From the NCBI GenBank assembly GCA_949752735.1, contig OX457044.1:14082315-14146314 (forward strand): 64,000 nt of DNA, written 5' to 3'. Positions 30,501 to 41,870 of the stretch are shown in pieces (the stretch's first letter is position 1; every line of letters begins with the position of its first letter). The DNA is from Lumbricus terrestris. Taxonomy: Eukaryota; Annelida; Clitellata; Crassiclitellata; Lumbricidae. The notes beneath the pieces are model-generated. The model had not been told where the DNA came from. It was given only the letters and a program-made list of their open reading frames with translations, and searched no databases. Made by a program: the position numbers and the translations under genes.

Positions 30501-33500
30501 TGATGAATAAAAATTGTCAGCCTTAACCAAGGCCTTATTGCAACTTGAGACGGTTTTCACGTCACATTTAATTATATATTTAGCGCCTTAGGCCCAGGTC
30601 TTGGATTTATTAGCATCACTTAAAGTAAAATGGCTTGAAAAAGAAATTCACCAATGTCATTATTCCTAGTCCAAAGACATCAACGAAAAATGAAGGCTCA
30701 TTTAAATGGGTTTAATTATTATTAAATACATTTGTAATGCACGCAAGGTCACACCGATTAAACCCATTTAGCAGCAAGCAATTACAACAGAGACGACCAA
30801 CAGTTAACATTCTCCTGAATGAAAACAATATAAGGCCCTATCATTAATACACGAACAATAGAAAATCATAAGCACTTAAACTCTTAAATCTGCAGAAAAA
30901 AGAAGTCCTATGGTAAAGATGCAAAACTAAGATCAATCTGAAGAACTGAATTAGCCAAAATAAAATCATCCCATAAATTATCCCAGAAATGACAAAATCT
31001 ATTTGCAAAAAGTCAAATATAAATTCAAAACTTGATAACATAATGCGATTAACAGAAGAAACAAGAGAAGAAACAAACCGCATGATTAACAGAATGATTA
31101 AAAATGATCTTTTCTTTTCCCTGGTCCAACCAACATCGCTGAGTAACAAAATCTCGGTGCATAAGAGGTGGCACGAGCTTCACTACAGTCGGCAACAGAA
31201 AACTTAATCAATCAATCAACCAATCTGCATTGAAAAGCAGCATGCAGCTTAACAACCAGTAATGAGTAAGCAAGACAACTATATTAAATAAACATATCAA
31301 TCATCACAAAAACAAATTAAAATGAAGACAAAGTTTATGTAAGTCTGGTTAAAAAGAAGACATCAAGTTTGCCAGATATTCTTGAGAAAATAAACTTGAA
31401 TTATGTACCGGTATGTTGCTCATGCCAATTGCAAAGTCTCCAGAGCTTATTTGTGTCATTTAATGTGCTTTGACATGTAACTGAGTGTGGTGTGTCACCC
31501 GGATATGTCTCATTTTCAAATAAACAAAGATATATACATATACAGGATCGAAAAAAGGTACCCCCAAAAGTTTTTGCTAACATTTCCGTCAAAAGTAAGA
31601 ATTTTACTTAGACAAAGCTTAAAGGCAATTCATATTGAACATCAGTGGAATGTCTGTCAGAAAAATTGCCAAAGAAGGTCTGAGCCGCACCACTCTTCGT
31701 CATGTCCCTGCACAGACCATTAGAGATGTAGTGCACAAGAAGGGACTTGAAAGCTCTTCAGCACTGCTTCACTGCTTCACCATCGACTGAGGATTCATGA
31801 CACGATGCGTGTGTTATTCATTGATGAGAAGAACTGCTATCTTAATGGACCAATCAGCAATCAAAACAATCGCGTTTGGTCAGCGGCAAGAAATCAGACG
31901 TCAGATCTCATCGATTGATAATTGAATGCAAGACGTTTGCTCCACATGTTATGGTATCGGCTGGCGTTTGTTTTCATGGCAAAGGTCATCTGAATTTCGT
32001 GGGTGAAAAGGCAAAGGTGGATGCTGCATATTACATTGGTCGCCTACTTCCAGAATTAATTTTCAGACTGCGTCTGCTGCTGGATTCATCTTTCAGCAAG
32101 ACCACTTCAGTGCACCATTGCACACTGCTCGCTCTCGCAAGATTGGCTCAATGCCAATTGCCCGGGTTTTATTGAGAAGGAACAATGACCCCAAACTCTC
32201 CTGATTTGAACCCGATGGATTATCATATGTGGGGATCTATGCTGGAGAAATACGCACTGCAACTCACAAGGTCAGTCATCGTCTTCTTCTTCTTTTTACG
32301 ATTAGGATTTCTAGAGAGCAAGAGATTTATGAGCTGAGCACTATTCTGCCCTGCCAAGGCAAAAGGAAGCAAGTCCAGTTTTGGGTTAAAATGACATTTT
32401 GGCATAATTTTGGTTCATGAAGCAAGTCCAACACAACCAATCACCCATCTATATAGCTAGTTAATATCTCACGTAGTTCTTGCGGAAAACCAGAGGCAGA
32501 AAGAAGCAAGTCCACGTAGTTCTGGAAAATACCAAGGCAAAAGGAAGCATGTCCAATTGTCCATCAACCAATTGTACTCGTAAATTAGGGTCACGTGATC
32601 GGAAATTTCCACTATAATTATCGTTTTATTTACATTTTGATAATTCTAAACATGGACAAAATGGGTGCTCAACATTTCTTTGCCTACCTGATAATACTAA
32701 GGCCATATCAAGACAATACTGATTATAATTGTGCACATAGCTTTAAAGCCGACCGAGGGATGATGCCCGAGTTGTTTTTCGCATTTTTCTCAGAAACTGA
32801 AATATGTGACTTGCTTCCTTTTGCCTTGGCAGGGCAGTATTGCTGTTTTGACATGGTTACATATCTCAATTTTGCAATTTCATTGTATTAGTAAATGCAA
32901 GTAGCAATGATACCTTTACCATTATGCATGAATGCATTGCAAGTGTGTGCATTCATGCATGCGTGTGTCTAGATAAATCACTTTTAGAAAATGTTCAAAA
33001 GGTTCTGCAACCAAGGCCAAAAACGATGAAAGAATTGAAGGTTGCATTGTAGTTGGTATGGGAAAGGTTTACCTTTGGAACACATCAACAAGACCATCAA
33101 GGACTTTACAAAGAGACTCAGAATATGTGTGAGCACTGGAGAAGGACACATTGAAGACAAGTTGTGAAGCAGTATCAAGTTTAAATGATAAAATTCATTT
33201 GAAATGTATCTGAATAAAATCGCTTTTGTTGTCCTCTGGTGCGTTAAATATTATTGGATCGTCAAAAAACAGTGAGTCAACTCACCAAAAGTGATATAAG
33301 GCCAAAAAAAATAATGCTGTGTTTCCGGTAACAGAGCTATAAAAAAATGGGTAGGTAGGTCGAAAAATATTTTTATTTTGGTAAAATATTTTTATACAGT
33401 GACTATACGAAAAATTATACCGAAATACTCTTTTTTGCATATAGGTACACGCTGCAACAAAGTAGGTGTTCTAAGCAAGTATAAACTGCCTATTTCCCTG

Positions 33501-36500
33501 TACCTAAAATTGCTCTAGAAAACAATTCTATTAATTTCGTTTTGTTGACATCCTTTCTGGTAAGATAAAGTGGGAAGAGAAGGGGAAGATGAGTGCGAAC
33601 AGAACATCACTGCTAGGGGTTGTTCCAGACTGATCGAGCCAGTGACTAGTTACACCTAGAGGTTGCTAGATTTATTTTCCCTAGTCACCGTTAGAGGTGA
33701 CTCAAGTGAGAATGATAAGGCTCGAAGTTTCTCAAGACTGGCAGCCAGGAAGTAGTTAGGCAGGCGTGAAACTCTAAGGCAATGTCAATGTAAATACAAA
33801 ATTTACGCAAAATTTTCCGAGTCGCTGCAATAAAAGTGAGTCGGTTGGGTTACCGGGAACACAACATTTTTTGCCTAAGATCCAACTCTATATGGAAGGC
33901 AATGTCACCGTATTATATAAAAACAAATTTTGGAGAGAAAAATTTTTTTTAATAAACAATTTTTTTTAAATAATTTTTTTTTACAAAATTATTCGAGTCG
34001 CGGCAATAAAAGAGTGTCGGTCGGGTTACCAGAAACACAACATTATTTTTTTGGACCTAACTTTTGTTCTGTTTGAAATCATGTCTTGAAATTTGGATGT
34101 CGTATGTAGATATGAATTACCTACCTTTAAGCATGCAAAACATCATTTAAAAAATTCTTATTTCTGGCCAAGATAATGGCAAAAACCTTTGAGGTACTTT
34201 TTGGCCTACATACATACAAACAGCTCAGAAAAATTTAGAAATGAATCATGCACTAAGAACATGGTTTCAGTTGTTAACCTAAACAGTCTGGCATCGTCGT
34301 CGTCGTCATCGTGACCATCCTCATTGCTGAGGATCGGGGATCAGAGTCGACGACGCCATCTTCCTCCATTGCTCTCTGTTCCTCGCGGTTCTCACACAGT
34401 CAGCCATCATCATCCCCGTCCATTCCTCTATGTCATCCATCCATCTTCTCCTCGGCCTTCCCCGGGCCCTTTTTCCATCCAGATAGCCCTGACATATGAA
34501 TGCCGGCAGCTTGTCTGCTCTCATCATGTGTCCGAAGTAGTTCAGCTTCCTTCCTTTCACCACCTCCAGCAGGCGCCACTCCGGCTGCAGCTCTTCCAGT
34601 ATAGATTCGTTTGTTCTGAACTCCTTCCAGCTGACTCTCAGCATCTTTCTACATGTTGTCATCTCAAACGCTGATATTCTTCTTTTGTCTTCCTTCCTTA
34701 GCGTCCAAGTTTCACAGCCGTACAGTGCCACCGGCCACACCAGTGACCCCATAAGCCTTAGCTTCAACCCTGCTCCAATGGTTCTGTCCTTCCACAGCGT
34801 AGTCAAAGACCCCATGGTTGTTCGCGCCATCCCCAGTCTGGCTCTTATCTCCCTGCCTCCATCTCCACTCTCCTCCACTATGACGCCTAGGTAACGGAAT
34901 GACTCCACTTGCTCCAAGATTCCTCCATTACATGTGATCGCTATCCTCTCTCGATTTCTGCTCACCACCATCACTTTTGTTTTCTTACTATTTATTTCCA
35001 GCCCATATTTCTTAGATGTTTCATTTACTCTGTCCATTAGTTGTTGGAGCGCTTCTTTTGATGTAGCGACAAGTACGATATCATCCGCGTATCGCAAGTT
35101 GTTTATTGTCCGTCCGCTTACCGTTACTCCGATCCAGCTAAGTATGTCCGCAGACTCTCTCATCACCTTCTCTGAGTACCCGTTAAATGACAGTGGTGAT
35201 ATCTTAGTCTGTCATCCTAACATTTTATTATTATTTATAAGATTTATTTCCTCTTTTCTGACAAAATCATATACAGACAAGTAAAATGATCGTTTTCATC
35301 TTTTTACTAAAATTATTATTATTATTTATTATTATTATTATTAGGGCCACCTATATTTCTGTTGATTAGTAATGATAGAAAGAAATTCTTACAGGAATAG
35401 TACCCTATGTCACTGTTGACAGCAACTCGACATATTTCGAAACAGTCCACCACGTTCGGATCCCAGGCTTTACGATACTTAGCGTCATGCAGGACATCAT
35501 ACAGGACATTCGCTGACACATCAGAAAAACTGCCATTTATCTGAAATAATTTGTACAAAATTCATCAGACAAAGCAATTAATTTGTTTGTAAACAACTGA
35601 ACAGTAAAAGCTGCACAAATTTAGTGACTGCTGATGACACACATTTGAACACAACAATAGGAATAAAAAATAATTAACACACACTAGCAGATTAATATTT
35701 GGGTTACATCCAGTGATTCCGTTAAGGTCTGAAATCTCGGAGTCATGGACGCATCACATCAAAAAAGTTGGAGTCCACACCAAATGGATGAGAGTCATGG
35801 ACTCCACACCCATCCATTTTAGGAGTCCCATCAGGCCAAAGTAGGACAAAACGTAAAAAATTCCGTACTTCTTATATTACAGACGACAAAGAGCAACCAT
35901 TAGACCTATTATTACGTGGTCTACGCAAAAATTCGTATTTTTGACCCGCTCATTCTGTTGCAACTCGTAGATTTTGCGAACAGCCACGTACATGCGTACG
36001 CAAAAATTAGCTCTAACCCTCCTGCATTTACAAAAGTTCATTTAGGCTAGCTAAAATCAGTCATAAAATTCATTTTACCATTGGCTATTTTGTGTGTGTT
36101 AAAATCTGAAGTTGTCGATACCAATACAGAAAATACCAAGTCATAAACTCATAAATTATAGCCAGCTTCTCCAGAGGTAGGCCAAATTGGAATGAAATAG
36201 GCCTATAGTTCTATATCGTGGAATCATGAAAGGTCAAGTAGGCCATAGGCCTATGTAGCCTAAGCCAACGATAGCCTAAGTAGAAGTTCTTGGTTTTTAA
36301 ATTTTGAGAACAAATTAACAGCCATTTAGAAGCAAAAGCTGGTGTTAGAGCACAATCATACTGCATCATATTGCATTAATATTGACTACCTGGAGAGCGC
36401 CTCTGCGAGGGCTTCTTGTAGAGGCGTTATGTAGGCTTAACTTATTGAAATGAATGAATGAATACATAGCCTGAGAGAGCTAAAATGCGATTGTCGTTAG

Positions 36501-38443
36501 CAAGGACATCATTTAAAAAAAATAAACAGAGAAATTTTAGGACACTATAACCTATAACTATATAGCACCAATTTTCCCGACGATAATAAATGTTATACTT
36601 TTCCCAAAAAATATTTTGGCATTGTTGTAGGTTACTTCTGTTAGTTTTCTTGATTTTAGGATCTATCCAACAAAGGTCGATCATTACTTTTTAATTTTTA
36701 AACCAGCTCATGGGAACGGTTGAACCACATATATTATCTGTAATATAATATATGTGGTTGAACGCTATAATTTTGCTGACATGTCGATGGTTTAGACCTA
36801 GGCCTGCATGTAGGCCATGATCCTATTTCTTACATCGTGATGTACGTACGTAGACTATGTACGTCACTCCCTTACAAAGAAATGAAATATTCATAAATAG
36901 GTCATTGCATAAATTATTCACCACTAACCATTCAGTTAATATGCAATGCATAAACTGAGGCAGTTACACATATATGGACCCCACGGTATTTCTTATTGGT
37001 GTCCCATGGACGCATCGTTAATTTATTTGTGCGTCCATCCACAACTTCAGTGCGTCCATGGATGCACCGCCTTTATTTTTGTGCGTCTGGCGTCAAAATT
37101 TGTGCGTGCCGGGACGCACGTTAACGGCGTCAAAATTTGTGCGTCTGGGACGCACGTTAACGGAATCACTGGTTACAACTAGTCTGTCAAGTGCTGTCAT
37201 AACTGTGGGTCATTTCCCATACTTTTACAATCAATGCCGCTGTAGTCATTTTCTCTTGCCATGCCTTGGTCAAATGAAGGTACAGTCACACTTACGCAGG
37301 CTTTCACATACGGCTGATTTGACAGTTGGCCTGTCGATGGTATTTCTAAATTTAGCCAAGTATAATGTACTTCACTGACATATCTCTGTGGGTACGAAGT
37401 TAGCAAATGTAGTGTTTACCAACAGCCTTTTAGAAATTTGCATTTACCTAAGATTCTTGTAGACCTATGCTTCTTGAGATGCTTTCTTAATGCACAATAA
37501 ACCTCAGGTTCATATACGTAAGTTGCTGAGTTCACTCACTAGTAGCCTACTACTTACTGATGATGTTGAAAATAACAAATATGAGTCTGAGGTTTGTCCA
37601 CACTGTTCAGGTTATATAGGTATGAACTCTTAAAAAATGGATGCTCACTCAAATATCCAGGATGATCAACTCAGCTGGAGAATTCTTATGAGAATCATCC
37701 GGAATTCAGTTATTAATAACCATTTTCAGTCCTTACATTCAGCATTACTGTAAGAACAGACTTCATTGCATGATGGTAGGCTACTGGACTTATAAGTGGC
37801 AGAATGGCGTTCAGATTTTAAAATAAGTGCCATCCATGATCCATAATCATCAAGCCACACTTTAAGTCCTGGATTACAATAATAAGTATTGTATTTGCTA
37901 GATCTTCAACTCAGTCCACTTTAGGCTATTCTTATGAGAATCATCCGGAATTCAGTTATTAATAAACTGAAGACAACCTAAAATAATATGAATGTAGTTC
38001 CTAGTAAGGGAGGACGAGTATTGGTGTGGATTGGATGTGTGGTATCATACAGTGACTATTAGCAAAACGTTATCTGAGATCTCAAATTCTCAAGATAGAT
38101 TGCTGGTGAACTTTGATCGGTCACCGGTTGAGTGAATGAGGATCTACTGTTAATCACATGAAATGCGTTAAAACAAAGGTTTTATCTCAATATTGTGGCT
38201 TCAAGTTGTTACACACATCAAACACACAGTTTCCTAAGTTAGGCTTGGAATAAAAGAATAATATTTAAATTATTACTAACAGGCTACCTTCACCATGTCG
38301 AAATCCGACTCTTCATTACTCTTCGTCCACAAAACTACTCCGCTTTTACTGTATTCGTGTTTCCAACCGTCAACGCCCAAGCACATCGCCTTCAGTTCCA
38401 AAAAGTCCGAGTCTTCGGGCATTTTTACTTTACCCAACTGCAT
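27577..38443 (-). CDS. STARD10: STARD10-like START-domain lipid-transfer protein, 6 coding exons, 271 aa
   Basis: Coding exons on the minus strand are 38443-38288, 35540-35393, 31182-31079, 29702-29573, 28689-28637 and 27801-27577; phases join without a stop (156+148+104+130+53+225 nt). The product follows the STARD10 pattern throughout: VLYDVLHDAKYRKAWDPNV, VNSDIGYYS, HRDFVTQRCWLD, NHSVNH, FVRAISYLTGYYIV, GSLPAWAVN, FVAPK then WKPWLTPEQQ, and an acidic, Glu/Asp-rich tail. The vertebrate protein (about 290 aa) transfers phosphatidylcholine and phosphatidylethanolamine between membranes; the same cytosolic role is inferred here. The start ATG follows an in-frame TGA 39 nt upstream, but a 5' coding exon cannot be excluded. 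Introns 1, 2 and 4 contain transposons. The symbol marks the family; strict orthology is inferred. Confidence 0.92.
28637..28689 (-). CDS. STARD10: STARD10-like exon 5 (53 nt)
   Basis: The exon reads GSLPAWAVNLATNFVAPK once joined to the split Gly codon of exon 4. Acceptor TTTGCAG and donor AAG|GTTTGT are present. It encodes the start of the C-terminal helix that lids the lipid pocket in START proteins. Confidence 0.9.
31079..31182 (-). CDS. STARD10: STARD10-like exon 3 (middle of START domain)
   Basis: This 104-nt exon has an acceptor GACTGTAG and donor GCG|GTTTGT. In the frame imposed by its neighbours it reads LKLVPPLMHRDFVTQRCWLD and then KIIFNHSVNHA, matching the family segment between GYYS and the FVRA strand. 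A longer open frame in a different phase overlaps it and is spurious. Confidence 0.85.
32256..33014 (+). repeat. Copy of STARD10-like exon 4/intron 4 junction inserted in the mariner
   Basis: Excluding the MITE 32346-32837, about 240 bp match the reverse complement of 29338-29581. The shared part starts at CACTGCAAC, passes the 5' splice site GGTCAGTC, includes TTTCTAGAGAGCAAGAGATT and GCAAGTAGCAATGATACC, and ends GGTTCTG. In the mariner it interrupts ALQ|PRPKT and is flanked by CTGCAAC on both sides (left at 32256, right at 33004). Confidence 0.82.
32346..32837. mobile_element. 492-bp MITE with perfect 30-bp inverted ends
   Basis: Both ends begin CTGCCCTGCCAAGGCAAAAG and continue identically to AAGTC, 30 bp in all. 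TATT lies on both sides. The homologous sequence at 29338-29581 lacks it, giving an empty site. AAGCAAGTCC recurs inside at least three times. Confidence 0.92.
33300..34057. mobile_element. Harbinger-like MITE, TAA duplication
   Basis: GGCCAAAAAAAATAATGCTG and the inverted CAACATTATTTTTTTGGACC are the ends; TAA flanks both sides (33297-33299, 34058-34060). A second internal end-like block, GGTTACCGGGAACACAACAT, lies at 33848. The 3-bp TAA site suggests PIF/Harbinger. Confidence 0.82.
34285..35225 (-). mobile_element. Non-LTR retrotransposon RT fragment of a second LINE class
   Basis: The minus frame from about 35220 to the stop at 34321 includes KISPLSFNGYSEKVMRESAD, NNLRYADDIVLVATS, EINSKKTKVMVVSR, FRYLGVIVEE, ALYGCETWTL, RKLNYFGHMMRADKLP, RARGRPRRRWMDDIE and NREQWRKMA. 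This is the RT palm/thumb and C-terminal part of a LINE unlike the CR1/L2 ones here. It ends with a GATGACGACGACG-type tail at 34290-34315. It sits in STARD10-like intron 2 in sense orientation; 5'-truncated, one in-frame stop near 35213. Confidence 0.9.
35711..37171. mobile_element. hAT-like element, 1.46 kb, in STARD10-like intron 1
   Basis: CAGTGATTCCGTTAA and TTAACGGAATCACTG form the ends; flanks GTTACATC (35703-35710) and GTTACAAC (37172-37179) are an 8-bp duplication with one change. It contains GCGTCCATGGATGCACC-type repeats near the right end, a LINE 3'-tail remnant at 36388-36465 and a small palindrome at 36723-36766. No transposase seen. Confidence 0.88.
36388..36465 (+). mobile_element. 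LINE/SINE 3'-tail remnant
   Basis: GAGAGCGCCTCTGCGAGGGC...TAGAGGCGTTATGTAGGC and a (TGAA)n tail: the same 3' end as the 22.8-kb LINE. Confidence 0.7.
37682..37965. repeat. 38-bp direct repeat, 246 bp apart
   Basis: ATTCTTATGAGAATCATCCG..GTTATTAATAA occurs at 37682-37719 and 37928-37965 in STARD10-like intron 1. Each copy contains the palindrome ATTCTTATGAGAAT. Confidence 0.88.
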
Positions 38444-38530
38444 GATTATTATTATTATTATTGTTATTATTATTATTGATCAAAACTTAATTCACAAAAA
38501 TCCTCTTAAAATCTCGACAACTCAAGTGTG

Positions 38531-38991
38531 CAGTTGCCACTGAGGTTTCAGAAATAAACCCAGATTTTCTTCTGAAATAAACCCTGAAAAACCCAGACTA
38601 TTTATATGAACGATTTTAGACCTTTTTTGCTCAAATTAATTGGAATTTACGCTTATTCGGATGAGGGTTAAAAAATGTTCGTCAAATTCGTCGAATCAAA
38701 TATTATGTAGCTACAACTTTTAACTTTCATGAATTGACAAAGTGAGCTCCTGATTGTGGATTTCTAAATTAAAATTATAGGAAAAAAATATGTAATACAA
38801 CAGCTTACATTGAATTTTGCTATAAATACAGTGAATATTGCTCAATGCATAGAATATTCATAATTATGTTCTTAATACAAAATGGTCAAGTAACTAATAT
38901 AAATCCAGATTTTGCCCGAAAAAACCCAGAAACCCAGACGAAGCAGAAAAAACCCAGATCTAGTGTAAAAAACCCAGCTGTGGCATCACTG
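38531..38991. mobile_element. hAT-like MITE 88 bp upstream of STARD10-like first coding exon
   Basis: CAGTTGCCACTGAGG at the left and CTGTGGCATCACTG at the right; CAAGTGTG duplicated at 38523-38530 and 38992-38999. Repeated AAACCCAGA motifs near both ends. Position makes it part of the promoter, 5' UTR or first intron. Confidence 0.88.
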
Positions 38992-39351
38992 CAAGTGTGC
39001 CAGTGCGCACTATTTTCTTTTCTATTTTTAGCCAGATGTGGCGCGCATTAATTTACAGACGATGCCAGCGGGCATTATACCCGAATCCCAAGCCTTATAG
39101 CACTTCACATATATTTTATTTCCGGAAACTGGAAGTTGGATGAACGATGAAAACATGATATTACTGCTGACGTATTGCAGTATCATTAGAAGCTGGATGA
39201 GCATATTAATTAACATAAGTAGCGACGAAATCATGGTTTTATGCTAAATTGTAGCCGTGAAACTAGAGGCTGGATGAACGATCAAAATATTTTTAGTTGT
39301 AGTAGAAGTTGGACGAATAACGGAACTGTGATATATTTGATGCGTTTGCTC

Positions 39352-39566
39352 GTATCATGCAGAGTCGTGCTTTTTCTGTGGTTGGCCCAGTGGTATGGAA
39401 TGCCCTCCCACTTGAGCTGCGCTTGTTCCCTAGAAGGGCCTAGATCACTCTCTGACATATTCTATAAGCACTTAAAGACTGTTCTGTTTGTCCGTGCTGG
39501 AGTCGGGAGCGCCTCTGAGTGGTTTCCTTGAAGAGGCGCTATATAAATACTCGAATGAATGAATGA
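39352..39566 (+). mobile_element. 3' end of the same LINE family
   Basis: Reads MQSRAFSVVGPVVWNALPLE, a frameshift, then HLKTVLFVRAGVGSASEW; the stop is mutated to TGG. The 3' UTR GAAGAGGCGCTATATAAAT and (GAAT)n tail follow. Closely related to 24160-24366. Confidence 0.88.
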
Positions 39567-39904
39567 ATTTCCCAATTGTGCTTTGGAGACCAGATCTCGA
39601 CAGAGGCTTCTTATAAATGGCGCCCGACGCGGCCATAGCCTACCGCTGCAAGAGCGCCTGACAAACGGTTAGGCATATAACTGCCGGATAAGCACTTTAT
39701 TAAATAAGATTTAAGCCTTGATTTGAAAGAGTCCTCTACATCCGTTGGAAGAACAGTAGGCCTATTTTAGTCGCGGACAGACGCGGACGGATTCAGGCGC
39801 TGTCCCGTGAACGGCGTGAAGCGATTTGTAAGCCAGCAAACTGGTCTTGAACTCAATTCGGAATGGTACAGGCGGCCAATGCAAGTCATTGCGTATGGGT
39901 GGTG

Positions 39905-40455
39905 TAACATTACGTGATTTTATTTTCTTCTATTATGCATAAGCGTCGCCCCATTAGGCCTAGGCACCGACTGAAGTCCGTCCGCAACTCCGCAAGACAC
40001 GCAAGCGCATCGGCCAGCAGGATAGTGTATGTTACAGCGGTCCACTTGAGTGATGACGAAAGCAGTGACGGCTGCTCTTGCGGCCTCGACACACAAGGAT
40101 TTGATACAGCTTCAGAGCTCCTGCTGAGACGGAACTGGCGAAAACAGCTGCTGACTGTCCACGCCACATGGCGCCTCATGTACAAGTCAGACTCAAGTGC
40201 ACAACTAAACGCCAAGAACACGCACTCGAGGTCGAAGCCTACCGTTGATGGAGGCAGGAGGCCCTGACGTATAGATCTGCGTGTCATCGGCAGAGAAGCA
40301 TGATGACAGGCCGAAACTCGTGGCAAGCTCTCCCTCGTCGGCGGTGTAGAGTAAGAATAGCAGCGGACCGAGCACGGAGCCATGAGGAAATCCACAGATG
40401 AGGAGGCGAACAGATGAAGGAACCCCGTCGAAGAGCACTGACTGTTGGCGACCAC
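39905..40455 (-). mobile_element. Degenerate CR1/L2 reverse-transcriptase fragment
   Basis: The minus strand reads FDGVPSSVRLLICGFPHGSV, VLGPLLFLLYTADEGELA and FSADDTQIY (a decayed YADD), then in shifted frames DLYMRRHVAWTVSSCFRQF and CNIHYPAGRCACV, the palm-to-thumb part of a CR1/L2 RT. Several frameshifts; inactive. Confidence 0.82.
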
Positions 40456-41084
40456 AGAGATAATTTTTAATAATTTTTATAAATCCTCAGGGATCATTGA
40501 TACCTCGGGTAAAAAATACATGTCATGCATGGCCTGAATGCGATAAGCAACATGGCGCATCTACCGTTACAAGCGAGGTTCGTGCAATTTGTGTATCGAT
40601 GATGGTTCCTGTCTCTATGTATACTTCAATGGTCTGAACGACCTTGCATGAGTTGCTCTTATCGCTGCCTCTTTCTCCTCGGAAGTGGTGACAGAAGGAT
40701 CACGGGTGGGTTCGTTAGAATGAGATTTTGATTAATTTTACAAAAATAATACTAGTTCTGTTAATGTTGGTGATCTGATTTGAAGCCATGCATTGTTTGA
40801 TGCACCTTAATCGTGAATACTTAGTAAAACGAGTCAAAATGATGCAGAATCAAGTAAAATATTATTCATTATCACGCATCTTGGGTTCGGTACCAAATTT
40901 GCCACGTGAAAACCTTTAACTTGTAGCTTTCTTTGCTAAAATATAGGTTTTCTAACATTGTTATGTGTAATACCACATTATTTGAACGTTACAGTAGAAG
41001 TTCAATCGTTGAAAACAATTCTTACTAAATTTGATGAACTTGAATTGATGAAAATACTAATTGCTTAAATGGAAATTGGATTTA

Positions 41085-41160
41085 TTTATTTATTTTATTT
41101 ATTTCAAGTATTTATATAGCGCCTCTTCAAGAAACCTACTCAGAGGCGCTCTCTGCGCTA
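41085..41160 (-). mobile_element. LINE/SINE 3'-tail, reverse orientation
   Basis: Reverse strand: AGAGCGCCTCTGAGTAGGTT, TCTTGAAGAGGCGCTATATA, then an AAATA-type tail. Matches the 22.8-kb LINE end. Confidence 0.8.
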
Positions 41161-41870
41161 ACTAGCCGAAATGATGTTAAGTGTCATAACAACAAGAAAA
41201 TTCCATCAATTAGCAAAATAAGTCACAGTGAGCCGGAAACAGTCATCAGTGGCGATCCCTCGCAGACACGTAGAATCATCCAACGGAATCCCGTCAACAG
41301 CTTTCAGATGGTGTGAATGTTCAGAGTCTCTGGTATAGGTTGCGTCAGTAGAGTAGAGCGGCGACAGATGACAGGGCTCGCAAACACGAAACGCTGACGA
41401 AACTGAAGCTCCTCGCTGGTTGAAGATGATGCGCGCGTCCGGTCAATCGTCGGGCACAAGGTTTGCACAGTAGAAGGCGTTTGTCGGTCGGTAGTTTTGA
41501 ACGCCACCAGAGACAACATCCGATCGAGTTAACTCCACTGACCTGCGTGAACCGTCCTTCAGCAAGATGTAAACAGCAGACAACAGCGGTGAAGCCACGC
41601 GGTCTTGATGGTTGAGGTCGACCGTGTGCATCAAGAGGCGTCTAACGTCAACACGTGGGCGACACAAGACGACTTGCGAACAAAATCCCTTCCAACGCAA
41701 AATCCTTGACGAACCCGACAAATAAGTTCGGTACACGAACCTAGAACCAGTAAACTCGAACGTGTGTGAAATCACTGCGCGAATTCTGCATAAAGTTGAA
41801 ATAATCCACCGAAATGACGGAGTGGTCTAATAAACAACCAATATGGCCGCTGACCTGCGCAGAATGCTGA
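41160..41870 (-). other. GC-richer block upstream of a LINE-type tail, coding unclear
   Basis: On the minus strand, from GCCATATTGG at about 41845 to the LINE tail at 41160, open frames of 110 and 71 codons overlap without known motifs. The block may be a non-autonomous retroelement body with a LINE-derived tail, or the 5' end of a gene. I cannot decide. Confidence 0.35.

Larger units (their letters stand above)
31543..34208 (+). mobile_element. mariner element with three nested insertions, STARD10-like intron 2
   Basis: Left end TACAGGATCGAAAAAAGGTA and right end TACTTTTTGGCCTACA are diverged inverted copies. Transposase pieces run plus-sense: MSVRKIAKEGLSRTTLRHV near 31650, FIDEKN (first Asp) near 31820, NSPDLNPMDYHMWGSMLEKY (last Asp) near 32200-32250, then after the insertion PKTMKELKV at 33010 and KTIKDFTKRLRI...GEGHIEDKL to 33168. 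Frameshifts make it inactive. Related to the 7.9-kb element. Confidence 0.85.

Noticed and set aside
30844..31149. 101-codon minus-strand ORF
   Set aside because: It overlaps the true STARD10-like exon 3 in another frame; only the other frame matches the START domain.
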